A stretch of 64,000 bases of DNA from Elusimicrobium simillimum. GTDB taxonomy: Bacteria > Elusimicrobiota > Elusimicrobia > Elusimicrobiales > Elusimicrobiaceae. The position numbers and the translations under genes were made by a program. Positions 49,465 to 57,543 of this stretch are shown piece after piece. The notes beneath the pieces were generated by a model that was not told the origin of the DNA, searched no databases, and saw only the letters and a list, made by a program, of their open reading frames with translations. The stretch is taken from NCBI RefSeq assembly GCF_049639735.1, contig NZ_JBEVVA010000003.1:124001-188000 (forward strand). Direction: 5' to 3'. Each line of letters opens with the position of its first letter. The first letter of the stretch is position 1.

Positions 49465-50445
49465 CTATTTTATCAACTTAATTCTGCTGGCGGGCCAGTG
49501 TATAAACCAGGCTTTGCCTTTAATGTTTTCCCTTGGTACCGGGCCCCAAAAGCGGGAGTCGCAGGAGTTGTCCCTATTGTCGCCAATGGCGAAGTAAGAG
49601 TCTTCCGGCACGGTAACCGGGCCAAACTGGTCGCGCAGGTAAATGCTGTAGTAATGCTCAAGTTCACGGTCTTCCCATTTTTGTTGGTAAGATTCTTTGC
49701 TATCTGGCAGCGGGATAAGCGGGTAGCGTTCTATATTTTCATATAACTCATAGTCTTGGTGGGGCACGGCCTCGCCGTTTATGTAAACCTGCGCGCCTCT
49801 TACTTCCACGGTATCGCCGGGCATGCCTATTACTCTTTTAACATAATCTCTGCCGTACTGCGGGCCGCCGCAGTTTATTTGCTCTCTGCTGTCAGCGGGG
49901 AAGGCAAATACAATAACATCGCCGCGGTTAACTTTGTTAAATTCTAAAAACCTTATATCCGTTAACGGTATTCTAAAGCCATAGGTAAATTTGTTAACAA
50001 AAAGGTGGTCGCCCTCAATAAGAGTATTACGCATAGAGGCCGACGGTATTTTGAATGCCTGTATAAAAAAGAACATTACAAAAGCGGCCAAAAGCGCGGA
50101 AAAATAAATGGTGTCGGCCCATTCATAATCTTTATCAAAAAGTTTAACTTTTTTCTTTTTATCGGCACGCCACGCGCTTATAAAAGCCCAAATACTAAGC
50201 CCCAGTATAACAGCTAAACTAAACAGCTTTTTAGTTAAAGAAGTCTCGGCCAAAGCGGCAGCGTCGCCGCCGTTGGAAACAAAGTCAAACAGCCACAATG
50301 CCAAGGCGGCGGCAATGGCGGCAAAAGCGACGTGCAGCACCGTAAAAATATATTTATTTTCCAATAAATTTTTCTTTTTTAAAACCTTGGCGGCAACCGC
50401 CCATACCAGCATTATTACGCCTATAATAAAAAGTCTTGATTCCAT
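49465..50445 (-). CDS. lepB: Signal peptidase I
   Basis: Membrane protease that removes signal peptides from exported proteins. The start is MESRLFIIGVIMLV (326 residues) because GAGGT lies just upstream. Three or four N-terminal hydrophobic segments precede the catalytic domain; the Ser is in IPSASMRNTLIEGD (about residue 147), the Lys in GRDYVKRVIGMPGD, and box E reads YFAIGDNRDNSCDSRFWG. The long N-terminal membrane part resembles the E. coli type. Many exported proteins of this window would be its substrates. Confidence 0.96.
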   Translation of the reverse strand: MESRLFIIGVIMLVWAVAAKVLKKKNLLENKYIFTVLHVAFAAIAAALALWLFDFVSNGGDAAALAETSLTKKLFSLAVILGLSIWAFISAWRADKKKKVKLFDKDYEWADTIYFSALLAAFVMFFFIQAFKIPSASMRNTLIEGDHLFVNKFTYGFRIPLTDIRFLEFNKVNRGDVIVFAFPADSREQINCGGPQYGRDYVKRVIGMPGDTVEVRGAQVYINGEAVPHQDYELYENIERYPLIPLPDSKESYQQKWEDRELEHYYSIYLRDQFGPVTVPEDSYFAIGDNRDNSCDSRFWGPVPRENIKGKAWFIHWPASRIKLIK

Positions 50446-50502
50446 AATACCTCTTAATTTAATTAATATAATAAAGTCATGTTCATATATTTTGCTGAGC
50501 GC

Positions 50503-50529
50503 GGGCGGAGACAAGCTCCGCCCCTACAA
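50503..50529 (-). repeat. 27-bp GC-rich palindromic repeat, copy 1
   Basis: GGGCGGAGACAAGCTCCGCCC, inverted relative to the copy at 63684-63710. A small REP-like element between lepB and the glycosyltransferase. Confidence 0.7.
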
Positions 50530-50535
50530 ACTGTT

Positions 50536-51603
50536 CTATAAATAAATTTGTAAATGTTCTGCCAAATAATCTGTTTTTAATTCCTGCGCTGCCTTTAGTG
50601 ATTCCTGGCCGAAAGATTCTCTGAGCTGCGCGTTATCCGCCAGCTCGCCCATAACGGCGGAAAATAAAACCGGGTCATGCTGGTTTACCACAAAGCCGTT
50701 TTTACCGTGGCGGCATACAACAGTGTTGTCGCCAACGTCACTGGTAATAAGCGGCTTGCCGCAAGCGGCGGCTTCTAACAGCGCCAAAGGCAAAGACTCT
50801 TCTAAAGACGGCAGCACAAAAATATCGGCGGCATTGAGCAGCGCGGGCACGTCTTCTCTCGCGCCAAAAAAAGTTATGGCTTTATCAATTTGCAGTGTAG
50901 CGGCTAAATTTTGTAAAGCTTGTTTTTCCGCGCCTTCGCCCACCAGCCATAAGGCCGTGTTTTGGTTTTTAGCATAGAGTTTTGCAAACGCGTTTAACAG
51001 CGTTGCCTGCGCTTTGTGCGGATGCAGGCGGGCCACGTTTATAAAAACAATTTTATCTTCAGCATTGTTTGCCGCGCGGGCCATTTTTCTAAGTAAATCG
51101 TCGGGCACAAAATCTGGCGCCGGGGTGTTTAAAATAATTTTTACTTTATCTTTGTTGTAGCGTTGGAAAGTTAATAAAAACTCGGCCGTGCTGTGTGATT
51201 CGGCCAGGCTAAGGTTGTCTTTGCTTTTTAAAGCGGCGTCAACAATACGCAAAAATTTACTTTTTTTCATGTAATTTGCGTGCGGTGTGGTAAACAGTTT
51301 AAAGTCCTGCTTTAACATCCTGCACATTTGTATGGCGCGGTAAAGCATGGCGTGCACAACATCGGGCTTAAAAGCTGCAATTTCATTTTTTAGTTTGATT
51401 AAATCTGTTATTTTGGGCCAGTAACCCATGTTTAAGGACGCTACTTTTACCCCGTTTTCATGTAATTTTTTGGCGTAAAAACCCGCCGGGTAGAGGGTTA
51501 TAACTTTAACGGTATGTTCTTTACTCATGCTTAGGGCCAGTTCCCCCGCAGCTTTTTCCGCCCCGCCCATATCCGTGGAAGTTATAACAAAAAGTATTTT
51601 CAT
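50536..51603 (-). CDS. Glycosyltransferase family 4
   Basis: A GT-B glycosyltransferase of unknown acceptor, 355 residues. The start is MKILFVITSTDMGGAEKAAG, whose TDMGGAE is the usual family opening. The C-terminal domain has IVFINVARLHPHKAQATLL, WLVGEGAEKQAL and VLPSLEESLPLALLEAAACG (ESxPxxxLEA nucleotide-sugar motif). An upstream extension of 44 codons is rejected; TATAAT is exactly six bases before this ATG, so the mRNA may be leaderless. Envelope or capsule polysaccharide work is likely (inference). Confidence 0.9.
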   Translation of the reverse strand: MKILFVITSTDMGGAEKAAGELALSMSKEHTVKVITLYPAGFYAKKLHENGVKVASLNMGYWPKITDLIKLKNEIAAFKPDVVHAMLYRAIQMCRMLKQDFKLFTTPHANYMKKSKFLRIVDAALKSKDNLSLAESHSTAEFLLTFQRYNKDKVKIILNTPAPDFVPDDLLRKMARAANNAEDKIVFINVARLHPHKAQATLLNAFAKLYAKNQNTALWLVGEGAEKQALQNLAATLQIDKAITFFGAREDVPALLNAADIFVLPSLEESLPLALLEAAACGKPLITSDVGDNTVVCRHGKNGFVVNQHDPVLFSAVMGELADNAQLRESFGQESLKAAQELKTDYLAEHLQIYL

Positions 51604-51609
51604 AGGTCT

Positions 51610-51615
51610 ATTATA
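51610..51615 (-). promoter_or_regulatory. -10 hexamer six bases before the GT4 ATG
   Basis: Minus strand TATAAT, then AGACCT, then ATG; no Shine-Dalgarno sequence. Confidence 0.55.
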
Positions 51616-51748
51616 CAAAGCTTGCGCCATATATGTAATATAATTTAAATAAAAACATTTACAGAACTGCGGAAAAGTGGTATAAATATTTAAGGGTAGA
51701 AATCTACCAAGCGGTAAAAAAATAAAAAGACGCAAAAGGGGTTATTTT

Positions 51749-53206
51749 ATGAGGACAAACCCTCATATCTTAGAGGTTAACACGGGAGTTTGGTTAAAAC
51801 TGCTTAGCGACAGATACGCTAAGCCAATGACTATTTGTCACGTACCCGATGAATGTTTGGACGAAATAAAGGCCATGGGCTTTGACGCCGTATGGCTCAT
51901 GGGGGTATGGCAAAAAAGTCCGAAAGCGCAGGAAATTGCCCGCGCCAATGAGGAGATAAACAGGGCAGTGTCGTATATATTCCCTGATTATAAAAAAGAA
52001 GATATTAAAGCTTCGCCTTATTCCGTATACGCCTATACCGTTGACAGTGAGATAGGCACAGAAGAGGGGCTGAAAGACTTAAAAAGACGTTTTAACGAGC
52101 GCGGCATAGCGCTGCTGCTTGATTTTGTGGGCAACCACCTTGCCATAGACCACCCCAAAACATTGACGGATCCAGACCTTTTTATAAACACGGGCACCAA
52201 CCCGCCTACCACGGACCCGGACTTGTTTTTTAAAACCGAAAACGGCTACTACATAGCGCACGGCAGAGACCCGTTTTTCCCGCCGTGGACAGACACCGCG
52301 CAGCTTAATTATTTTAACCCAAAAACGCAGGATTACATGATGGAAGTGCTTAAAAAAATCATGACCTTTTGCGACGGGGTGCGCTGTGATATGGCTATGC
52401 TTTCGCTTAACAAAGTACAAAAAGACACCTGGTGGAAGTTTTTAGGCGGACAAGAACCCGGTGAAGAATTTTGGACAAGAGCAGTGCGTGAAGCCAGGGA
52501 AATAAATTCCGATTTCATTTTCATAGCCGAAGTTTACTGGGGCCTTGAATGGGAAATACAGGAAATGGGCTTTGATTATACATATGATAAAGTTATGTAT
52601 GACAGGCTGCGCTTTTCCTCGGCCGAAAATATTAAGGGGCACTTGGGCGCCGAACATTTGTATCAAATGCGCTCCATAAGGTTTATCAGCAACCATGACG
52701 AAGAATCCGCCATGCAGGCTTTTGGCAGAGATAAGGCGTTGGCCGCAAGCACGCTGATTGCCACAATACCCGGCGCCAGAATGTTCTTTTGCCAACAGTT
52801 GTACGGTTACAAGCACCACCTGCCTGTGCAGTATGTCGGTTATACGGGCGAGGCGGACGCGGAGCTGTTTAATTTTTACACGCGGCTTTTGTCTTTAATT
52901 AACCATCCGTCTTTTCACGGCGGGCAGTGGACAATTAAGAATTTAACCTCTGTTAATGACAGCGAAACACACAAAAATATTTTAGCGTGGACATGGATAC
53001 AAGGCATGGAACATAAACTTGTGGTTATTAACTATTCAGGTGAGCAGTCCATCGGGCACATGACTCTTAATAAGCATAAGTTTAAAACAATTGCCGAGGA
53101 CTTACAAGGACTTGAAATTACTGAATCCGCCGATGAGCTGTATAAAAACGGACTAACCGTAGACCTAAAACCCTACGAAAGCAGAATCTACTCACTAACA
53201 TTATAA
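51749..53206 (+). CDS. GH13 alpha-amylase-family enzyme
   Basis: Acts on alpha-glucans or related sugars; exact specificity is not clear. The 485-residue product has the TIM barrel with DFVGNHLAIDHP (region I), GVRCDMAMLSL with the nucleophile Asp (region II), FIFIAEVYWGLEW with the acid/base Glu (region III) and RFISNHDEESAM (region IV). No signal peptide is present, so it is probably cytoplasmic. AGGGG precedes the ATG. It might work with the GH57 enzyme at 57.5 kb in glycogen or maltodextrin use (inference). Confidence 0.9.
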   Translation: MRTNPHILEVNTGVWLKLLSDRYAKPMTICHVPDECLDEIKAMGFDAVWLMGVWQKSPKAQEIARANEEINRAVSYIFPDYKKEDIKASPYSVYAYTVDSEIGTEEGLKDLKRRFNERGIALLLDFVGNHLAIDHPKTLTDPDLFINTGTNPPTTDPDLFFKTENGYYIAHGRDPFFPPWTDTAQLNYFNPKTQDYMMEVLKKIMTFCDGVRCDMAMLSLNKVQKDTWWKFLGGQEPGEEFWTRAVREAREINSDFIFIAEVYWGLEWEIQEMGFDYTYDKVMYDRLRFSSAENIKGHLGAEHLYQMRSIRFISNHDEESAMQAFGRDKALAASTLIATIPGARMFFCQQLYGYKHHLPVQYVGYTGEADAELFNFYTRLLSLINHPSFHGGQWTIKNLTSVNDSETHKNILAWTWIQGMEHKLVVINYSGEQSIGHMTLNKHKFKTIAEDLQGLEITESADELYKNGLTVDLKPYESRIYSLTL

Positions 53207-53240
53207 AAAAAGCCGGGGCAAAATCGCCCCGGCTTTTCTC
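53207..53240 (+). terminator. Terminator of the GH13 gene
   Basis: AAAAGCCGGGGC and GCCCCGGCTTTT arms followed by CTC. Confidence 0.88.
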
Positions 53241-53251
53241 TTAAAAATTTT

Positions 53252-53450
53252 TTGTCGCGTTGCGTCCCGGCTGTGCCGCTCTCGGTGTTCGCTTGGGTTT
53301 CAATAAGCGGAAAAGAATTTCTTCGGCTTTTGGCGTCTTTTTAATTTTTCTGATTCCAACACACCCACCGTGTTCCCGCACCAAGTGTGCCGAAATCAGA
53401 AAAATTAAAAATACACTCAAAATCCTGTGAAATTCACTACTATAGCAGCA
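53252..53450 (-). repeat. Variable-arm palindromic element, copy E (class II core)
   Basis: Perfect 18-bp arms at 53338-53355 and 53394-53411 around the core ACACCCACCGTGTTCCCGCA plus CCAAGTGTGCC. Flanks TTTCAATAAGCGG and CTCAAAATCCTGTGAAATTC are shared with copies C and D. Confidence 0.92.
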
Positions 53451-53471
53451 CTAATTATAACGGCACTAATT

Positions 53472-53575
53472 TTATTTCCTCTCCCTCTTAGGGGAGAGGA
53501 AGCGAGTGTACACGAGCAGGTGAGGGTGATATACACAAATATGTGTTGTTTTAAAATAGAGTACTTTTAAAAATA
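53472..53575 (+). repeat. Short GC-rich module, copy 3
   Basis: TTCCTCTCCCTCTTAGGGGA, a variable middle, GTGAGGGTGATATACACAAA and AATAGAGTACTTTT. The following 53576-53694 has two small palindromes (TGCTGCGCAGCA; GCATGCTACGC) and no gene. Confidence 0.8.
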
Positions 53576-53694
53576 TAAATATTTCCCTCACCTGCTTTTT
53601 GCATGCTGCTGCGCAGCAAACAACGCAAAAAAACTTTCTCCATATCTTTATATATGCATGCTACGCTAAGGTAGAGAAAATATAAAGGTACTTA

Positions 53695-54438
53695 TTATTT
53701 AAAAGACTTTAAACATGTCTTTAATATTTGCTGCATGCTGTCGTTTATGTTTTTGTGGCCGAAAGCCGGTTCCCATTTAAGGTTGGCCAAGGTATCGCTT
53801 ATGGCAAACATTGCGCCGCAGTTAACTTTGTGGTGTTCCGCTATGGCAAAGGCGGCGGCGGCTTCCATCTCAACGGTTTGTACGCCGTTTTCTTGATAAA
53901 ACTTAACCTCAGGCGCGGTTTCTCTGAACAAAACATCCGTCGTCCATGTCGGGCCATAATGATAATCTTGTTTGTCATCACGCAAAACATCTTTCACTTT
54001 TTGGGTGAGGGAAACTGACGGAAAAGAGTAGTGGCCAGGCGTTACGTAGCTGGATGAAACGCCTTCATCACGCAGCGCTTTTTCGCACAAAACAATATCC
54101 CCAATCTCCAAATTTTTCTGTAAAGCGCCCGCTATGCCTATTAACATAAAATTTTTGCAGCCCAGGCCAATCAGCACTTCCATCATCATGGCAAAAGCGG
54201 GGGCCCCCATGCCAAAATTTGTTACAAAAGCGGCGTCGTAACCTTCCAACACATAAATATCACCGTCTAAACGGTAGAATTTATTTTTGTAATTGTTGGC
54301 CACAACTTTAGTCAGCATAGACACGGGGCACATAACAATATTAGGCGGAAGTTTTAAATCTGCCTTGATATGTGCCAGATAATTGGCCGCGCCGGAAATG
54401 GCGGCTTCTAGGTACTTTTTGTCCTTAGGGTATATCAT
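53695..54438 (-). CDS. Nucleoside phosphorylase (uridine phosphorylase-like)
   Basis: Splits nucleosides with phosphate for salvage. The 247-residue product belongs to the PNP/UDP family: FVTNFGMGAPAFAMMMEVLI, MLIGIAGALQKNLEIGD (phosphate and ribose contacts) and VQTVEMEAAAAFAIAEH with the ribose-binding Met-Glu, then ISDTLANLKW. Uridine is the likely substrate but purine nucleosides cannot be excluded. No clear ribosome binding site is seen before the ATG. It is alone on the minus strand. Confidence 0.9.
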   Translation of the reverse strand: MIYPKDKKYLEAAISGAANYLAHIKADLKLPPNIVMCPVSMLTKVVANNYKNKFYRLDGDIYVLEGYDAAFVTNFGMGAPAFAMMMEVLIGLGCKNFMLIGIAGALQKNLEIGDIVLCEKALRDEGVSSSYVTPGHYSFPSVSLTQKVKDVLRDDKQDYHYGPTWTTDVLFRETAPEVKFYQENGVQTVEMEAAAAFAIAEHHKVNCGAMFAISDTLANLKWEPAFGHKNINDSMQQILKTCLKSFK

Positions 54439-54543
54439 AAAATTTTGTAAAATTTGAATTAAGTTAGTTTATTTAATATTCTAACAAATTCCAATCTTAC
54501 CGTGTTTTATAATCATATATAATCACACAAAAAGAGGCCGCCA

Positions 54544-56043
54544 ATGTTACAGGCAATAATGAATATAGACGGAGTAGCGCAAATCTGGACAGGTATAAAA
54601 GGCGTTTTTACGCTGGACCTTACTATGGCCACATTTTACAACCTTATAGAAGGGTTTAATACTCTTGTATGGGGTGTGCCAATGATTGTACTTATTTTTT
54701 CTTTGGGGATATATCTTACTTTTAAGCTTGGTATTATTCAAAGACATTTGTTTAAAGGTATTAAGCTTTCCGTAGCTAAAGACGACAGTGAGGGCGAGGT
54801 AAGCAACTTTGGCGCGCTGGCGGTTACAATAGCGGCAACAGTGGGCACCGGCAGCATTATAGGCGTAACCACGGCAATCGCCGTTGGCGGGCCGGGCGCT
54901 ATTTTTTGGATGATTATAGCCGGCTTTTTCGGCTTTGCCACAAAATACGCCGAATGTTTTTTGTCAGTTAAATATAGAGTGCACCTTGGTTCCGGCGAAT
55001 ATGTGGGCGGGCCTATGTACGTGCTTGCTAACAGGCTTAAAAGCAGGAAAATGGCGATAGGCTTTGCCATATCAACATTGGTAATGTCTTTTATAGCGGG
55101 CGGGCTTTTACAGGCTAACTCTATTGCCGACGCCATGAGAGAAGGTTATAATTTAAACCCCTGGTTTACGGGCATTGGCGTGGCGGTTCTTACCGCGGTG
55201 GTCGTGCTTGGCGGCGTTAAAAGAATTGCCAATATTTGCGAATGGCTGGTGCCTATAATGGGCAGCGTTTATCTTTTGGCCGCTATTATAATTGGCGTGA
55301 TGTTTTATGAAAGAATACCCATGGCCATAGTTTCTATATTTAAAGGCGCTTTTACAGGCTACGGCGCCGCGGGCGGCGCGGTTGGCGTGGGCATTATGGG
55401 TATAGTACAGGCCATAGTTTCCGCCTTAAGGGCGGGAGTCAGCAGAAGCGTTTTAGCTACCGAGGCCGGGCTTGGCAGCGCGTCCATAGTGGCGGCGGCC
55501 GCTAAAACTAACAGCGCGGTAAGGCAGGCTTTAATATCTTCAACCTCGGTATTTTGGACAATACTTATATGTACAATCACAGGCATGGTAATAGTATTGG
55601 CGGGCGACTAGCAGAACCCAAACGTGTTTGCCGCCAACCTGTGCAACAGCGCTTTTAAAAATATTCCTTATGTGGGCACGCCGCTGTTAATATTTTCTTT
55701 AGCCACATTTTCTTTCACCACAATTTTAGGGTGGTGTTATTACGGTGAAAAAGTGTTACAATTTTTAGAGGGCGACAAATGGATAACCCCGTTTAGAATT
55801 GTGTGGCTTATAACCATGGTTTTTGGTGCCGGGTTAGGCACCGCGTTTACACTTGATTTATTTGTTGCCGACGGCCTTGCCAAAGTGGTGGAAAGTAACG
55901 CCAGCACACGCTTTATGTGGGCGGCAACAATATGCGCCATGGCGTTTATGACAGTTATCAATATATACGCTATAATTAAGTTAAGACACGAAATAAAAGA
56001 AGACACAGAAAAGTATATTAAGGCGGACGTTTTGGATAAATAA
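54544..56043 (+). pseudogene. Alanine/glycine:cation symporter (AgcS) interrupted by an in-frame TAG
   Basis: Sodium- or proton-coupled amino-acid carrier family. The first part (54544-55611, 355 codons) has the AgcS signatures VTIAATVGTGSIIGVTTAI, GPGAIFWMIIAGFFGFATKY and AGVSRSVLATEAGLGSASI, and stops at TAG (55609-55611). The frame continues without shift from 55612 to 56043 and carries the rest of the family, including FSFTTILGWCYYGEKVLQFL. With the TAG read through, the protein would have 499 codons, the normal size. GAGG precedes the start. Pseudogene, read-through or sequencing error are all possible. Confidence 0.88.
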
Positions 56044-56044
56044 T

Positions 56045-56956
56045 ATGAGACGCTATACCATAGAAAACGGAAAGATTATAGAAACCGCGGCTGAAAACAG
56101 CCCTATTTTGCTGTTTGCCAATCCTACCGTGGACGAACAAAAATATCTTATAGAAGAGTTGAAAATAGACGAGCACACCCTAGCGTCCGCGTTGGACCCT
56201 GAGGAGCAGCCCCGTCTTGAGTTTGAACCTGAACACGCGGCTCTCATTTTTAAACGTCCCAAAAATTATTCCGGCAAAGACCAGCTGGAATTTAAAGTAG
56301 CTTCTATGGGTTTGTTTATTTATGAAACCAGGCTTGTTATTGTAATCTCAGAAGATATACCGCTGTTTATAGGTAAAAAGTTTTTTAACGTTACGGGTAT
56401 TAACGACGTGTTTTTAAAGCTTATGTATAACTCTATTACGCATTATATAGAGCATTTGCGTGTTATTAATTTAATTTCAGATGAGATTGAAGATAAAATG
56501 GCAGAGTCTTTAGACAATACATATTTATTGAACCTGTTCAGCTTAGAAAAAAGTTTAGTTTATTATGCCAACGCTATCAGCGCCAACGGCATGGTGTTTG
56601 AGAAACTGCGCAACTTTTCCGCCCGTATAGGCCTAGACGAACCTAACAGAGAACTTTTAGATGATATTATAGTTGAAAACGGGCAGTGCTTAAAACAGGC
56701 TGAAATTTACTCCAACGTTTTGGCCGGCCTTATGGACGCCAGAGCCAGCATTGTAAGCAACAATCTTAACCTTCTTATGAAAAACCTCAACGCCATTACC
56801 ATATGGATAATGGTGCCCACGTTTGTTGTGAGCGCGTTCTCCATGAACGTGGAAATACCCATGCAGTTCCACCCCAACGCGTTTTGGATGGTTATAGGAC
56901 TGGCTATAATTTCAGTGTGGTTAATTATTACTTATTGGAAACATAGAAACTGGTAA
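56045..56956 (+). CDS. CorA-family magnesium/divalent cation channel
   Basis: A pentameric ion channel family with a large cytoplasmic N-terminal domain and two C-terminal membrane helices. The 303-residue product has these helices at about 253-273 and 279-299. The signature GMN at the end of the first helix reads SMN here (VVSAFSMNVEIPM), so the conserved Gly is replaced; this may alter selectivity or be tolerated. It starts one base after the symporter stop (TAATATG), so the two are co-transcribed. Confidence 0.88.
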   Translation: MRRYTIENGKIIETAAENSPILLFANPTVDEQKYLIEELKIDEHTLASALDPEEQPRLEFEPEHAALIFKRPKNYSGKDQLEFKVASMGLFIYETRLVIVISEDIPLFIGKKFFNVTGINDVFLKLMYNSITHYIEHLRVINLISDEIEDKMAESLDNTYLLNLFSLEKSLVYYANAISANGMVFEKLRNFSARIGLDEPNRELLDDIIVENGQCLKQAEIYSNVLAGLMDARASIVSNNLNLLMKNLNAITIWIMVPTFVVSAFSMNVEIPMQFHPNAFWMVIGLAIISVWLIITYWKHRNW

Positions 56957-56977
56957 AAAGAAATTAAAGAGGAATAT

Positions 56978-57484
56978 ATGGACATAAAAGGAAATATATT
57001 TAAAGCAAAAGGATTCACTCTTATCGAACTTCTTGTAGTAGTTTTAATAATAGGTATTTTGGCGGCTATTGCGCTGCCGCAATATACAAAGGCGGTTACT
57101 ACCGCTAAAATAAAAAGGATGTTCCCGCTTGTAAAATCACTTACCGACGCGCAGCAAAGATATTTTTTACAACACGGTTCTTACGCTTTCAAGGCTGAAG
57201 ACTTGGACATAGAGCTGCCGGCCGGAAGTACAGAGGGAGACTCTGTGGAAAATACCTGGCAGTCTTACACGCTTGGCGGAAATATAGGCCGTATAACGGT
57301 ATATAATAACGGCGCCGTTCAATATGCGTCTACTGTGGCGGACGCGCCTAATATAAACGGCAGCCAAGAGGACGGCTTATTATGTATAGCTGAAACGGAC
57401 AAAAAATACGCCTATTGTAAATCTTGGGGTTTTACTAAGCATATAGCTACATGGGGCGACGCTAAAGTATATGCTCAGCCTTAA
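56978..57484 (+). CDS. Type IV pilin-like protein
   Basis: A prepilin of 168 residues. The leader is longer than in the other copies (MDIKGNIFKAKG), followed by FTLIELLVVVLIIGILAAI with Glu +5. The globular part ends with two Cys (LLCIAETDKKYAYCKSW), a likely disulfide loop. It follows corA by 21 bases and may share its transcript. It is one of four full pilin-type genes in the window. AGAGGA is upstream of the ATG. Confidence 0.92.
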   Translation: MDIKGNIFKAKGFTLIELLVVVLIIGILAAIALPQYTKAVTTAKIKRMFPLVKSLTDAQQRYFLQHGSYAFKAEDLDIELPAGSTEGDSVENTWQSYTLGGNIGRITVYNNGAVQYASTVADAPNINGSQEDGLLCIAETDKKYAYCKSWGFTKHIATWGDAKVYAQP

Positions 57485-57495
57485 GCTTTTATTTA

Positions 57496-57532
57496 AAAAC
57501 CCTCGCCAATAATTATTGGCGAGGGTTTTTTG
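57496..57532. terminator. Terminator between pilin and GH57 gene
   Basis: AAAACCCTCGCCAATAA and TTATTGGCGAGGGTTTT arms; T-runs on both strands. Confidence 0.9.
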
Positions 57533-57543
57533 TTAAGATAAAA

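Noticed and set aside
55609..55611. Amber codon in agcS as pyrrolysine
   Set aside because: No PYLIS-like element or pyl genes are visible, and the position is a membrane loop, not a methylamine methyltransferase site.
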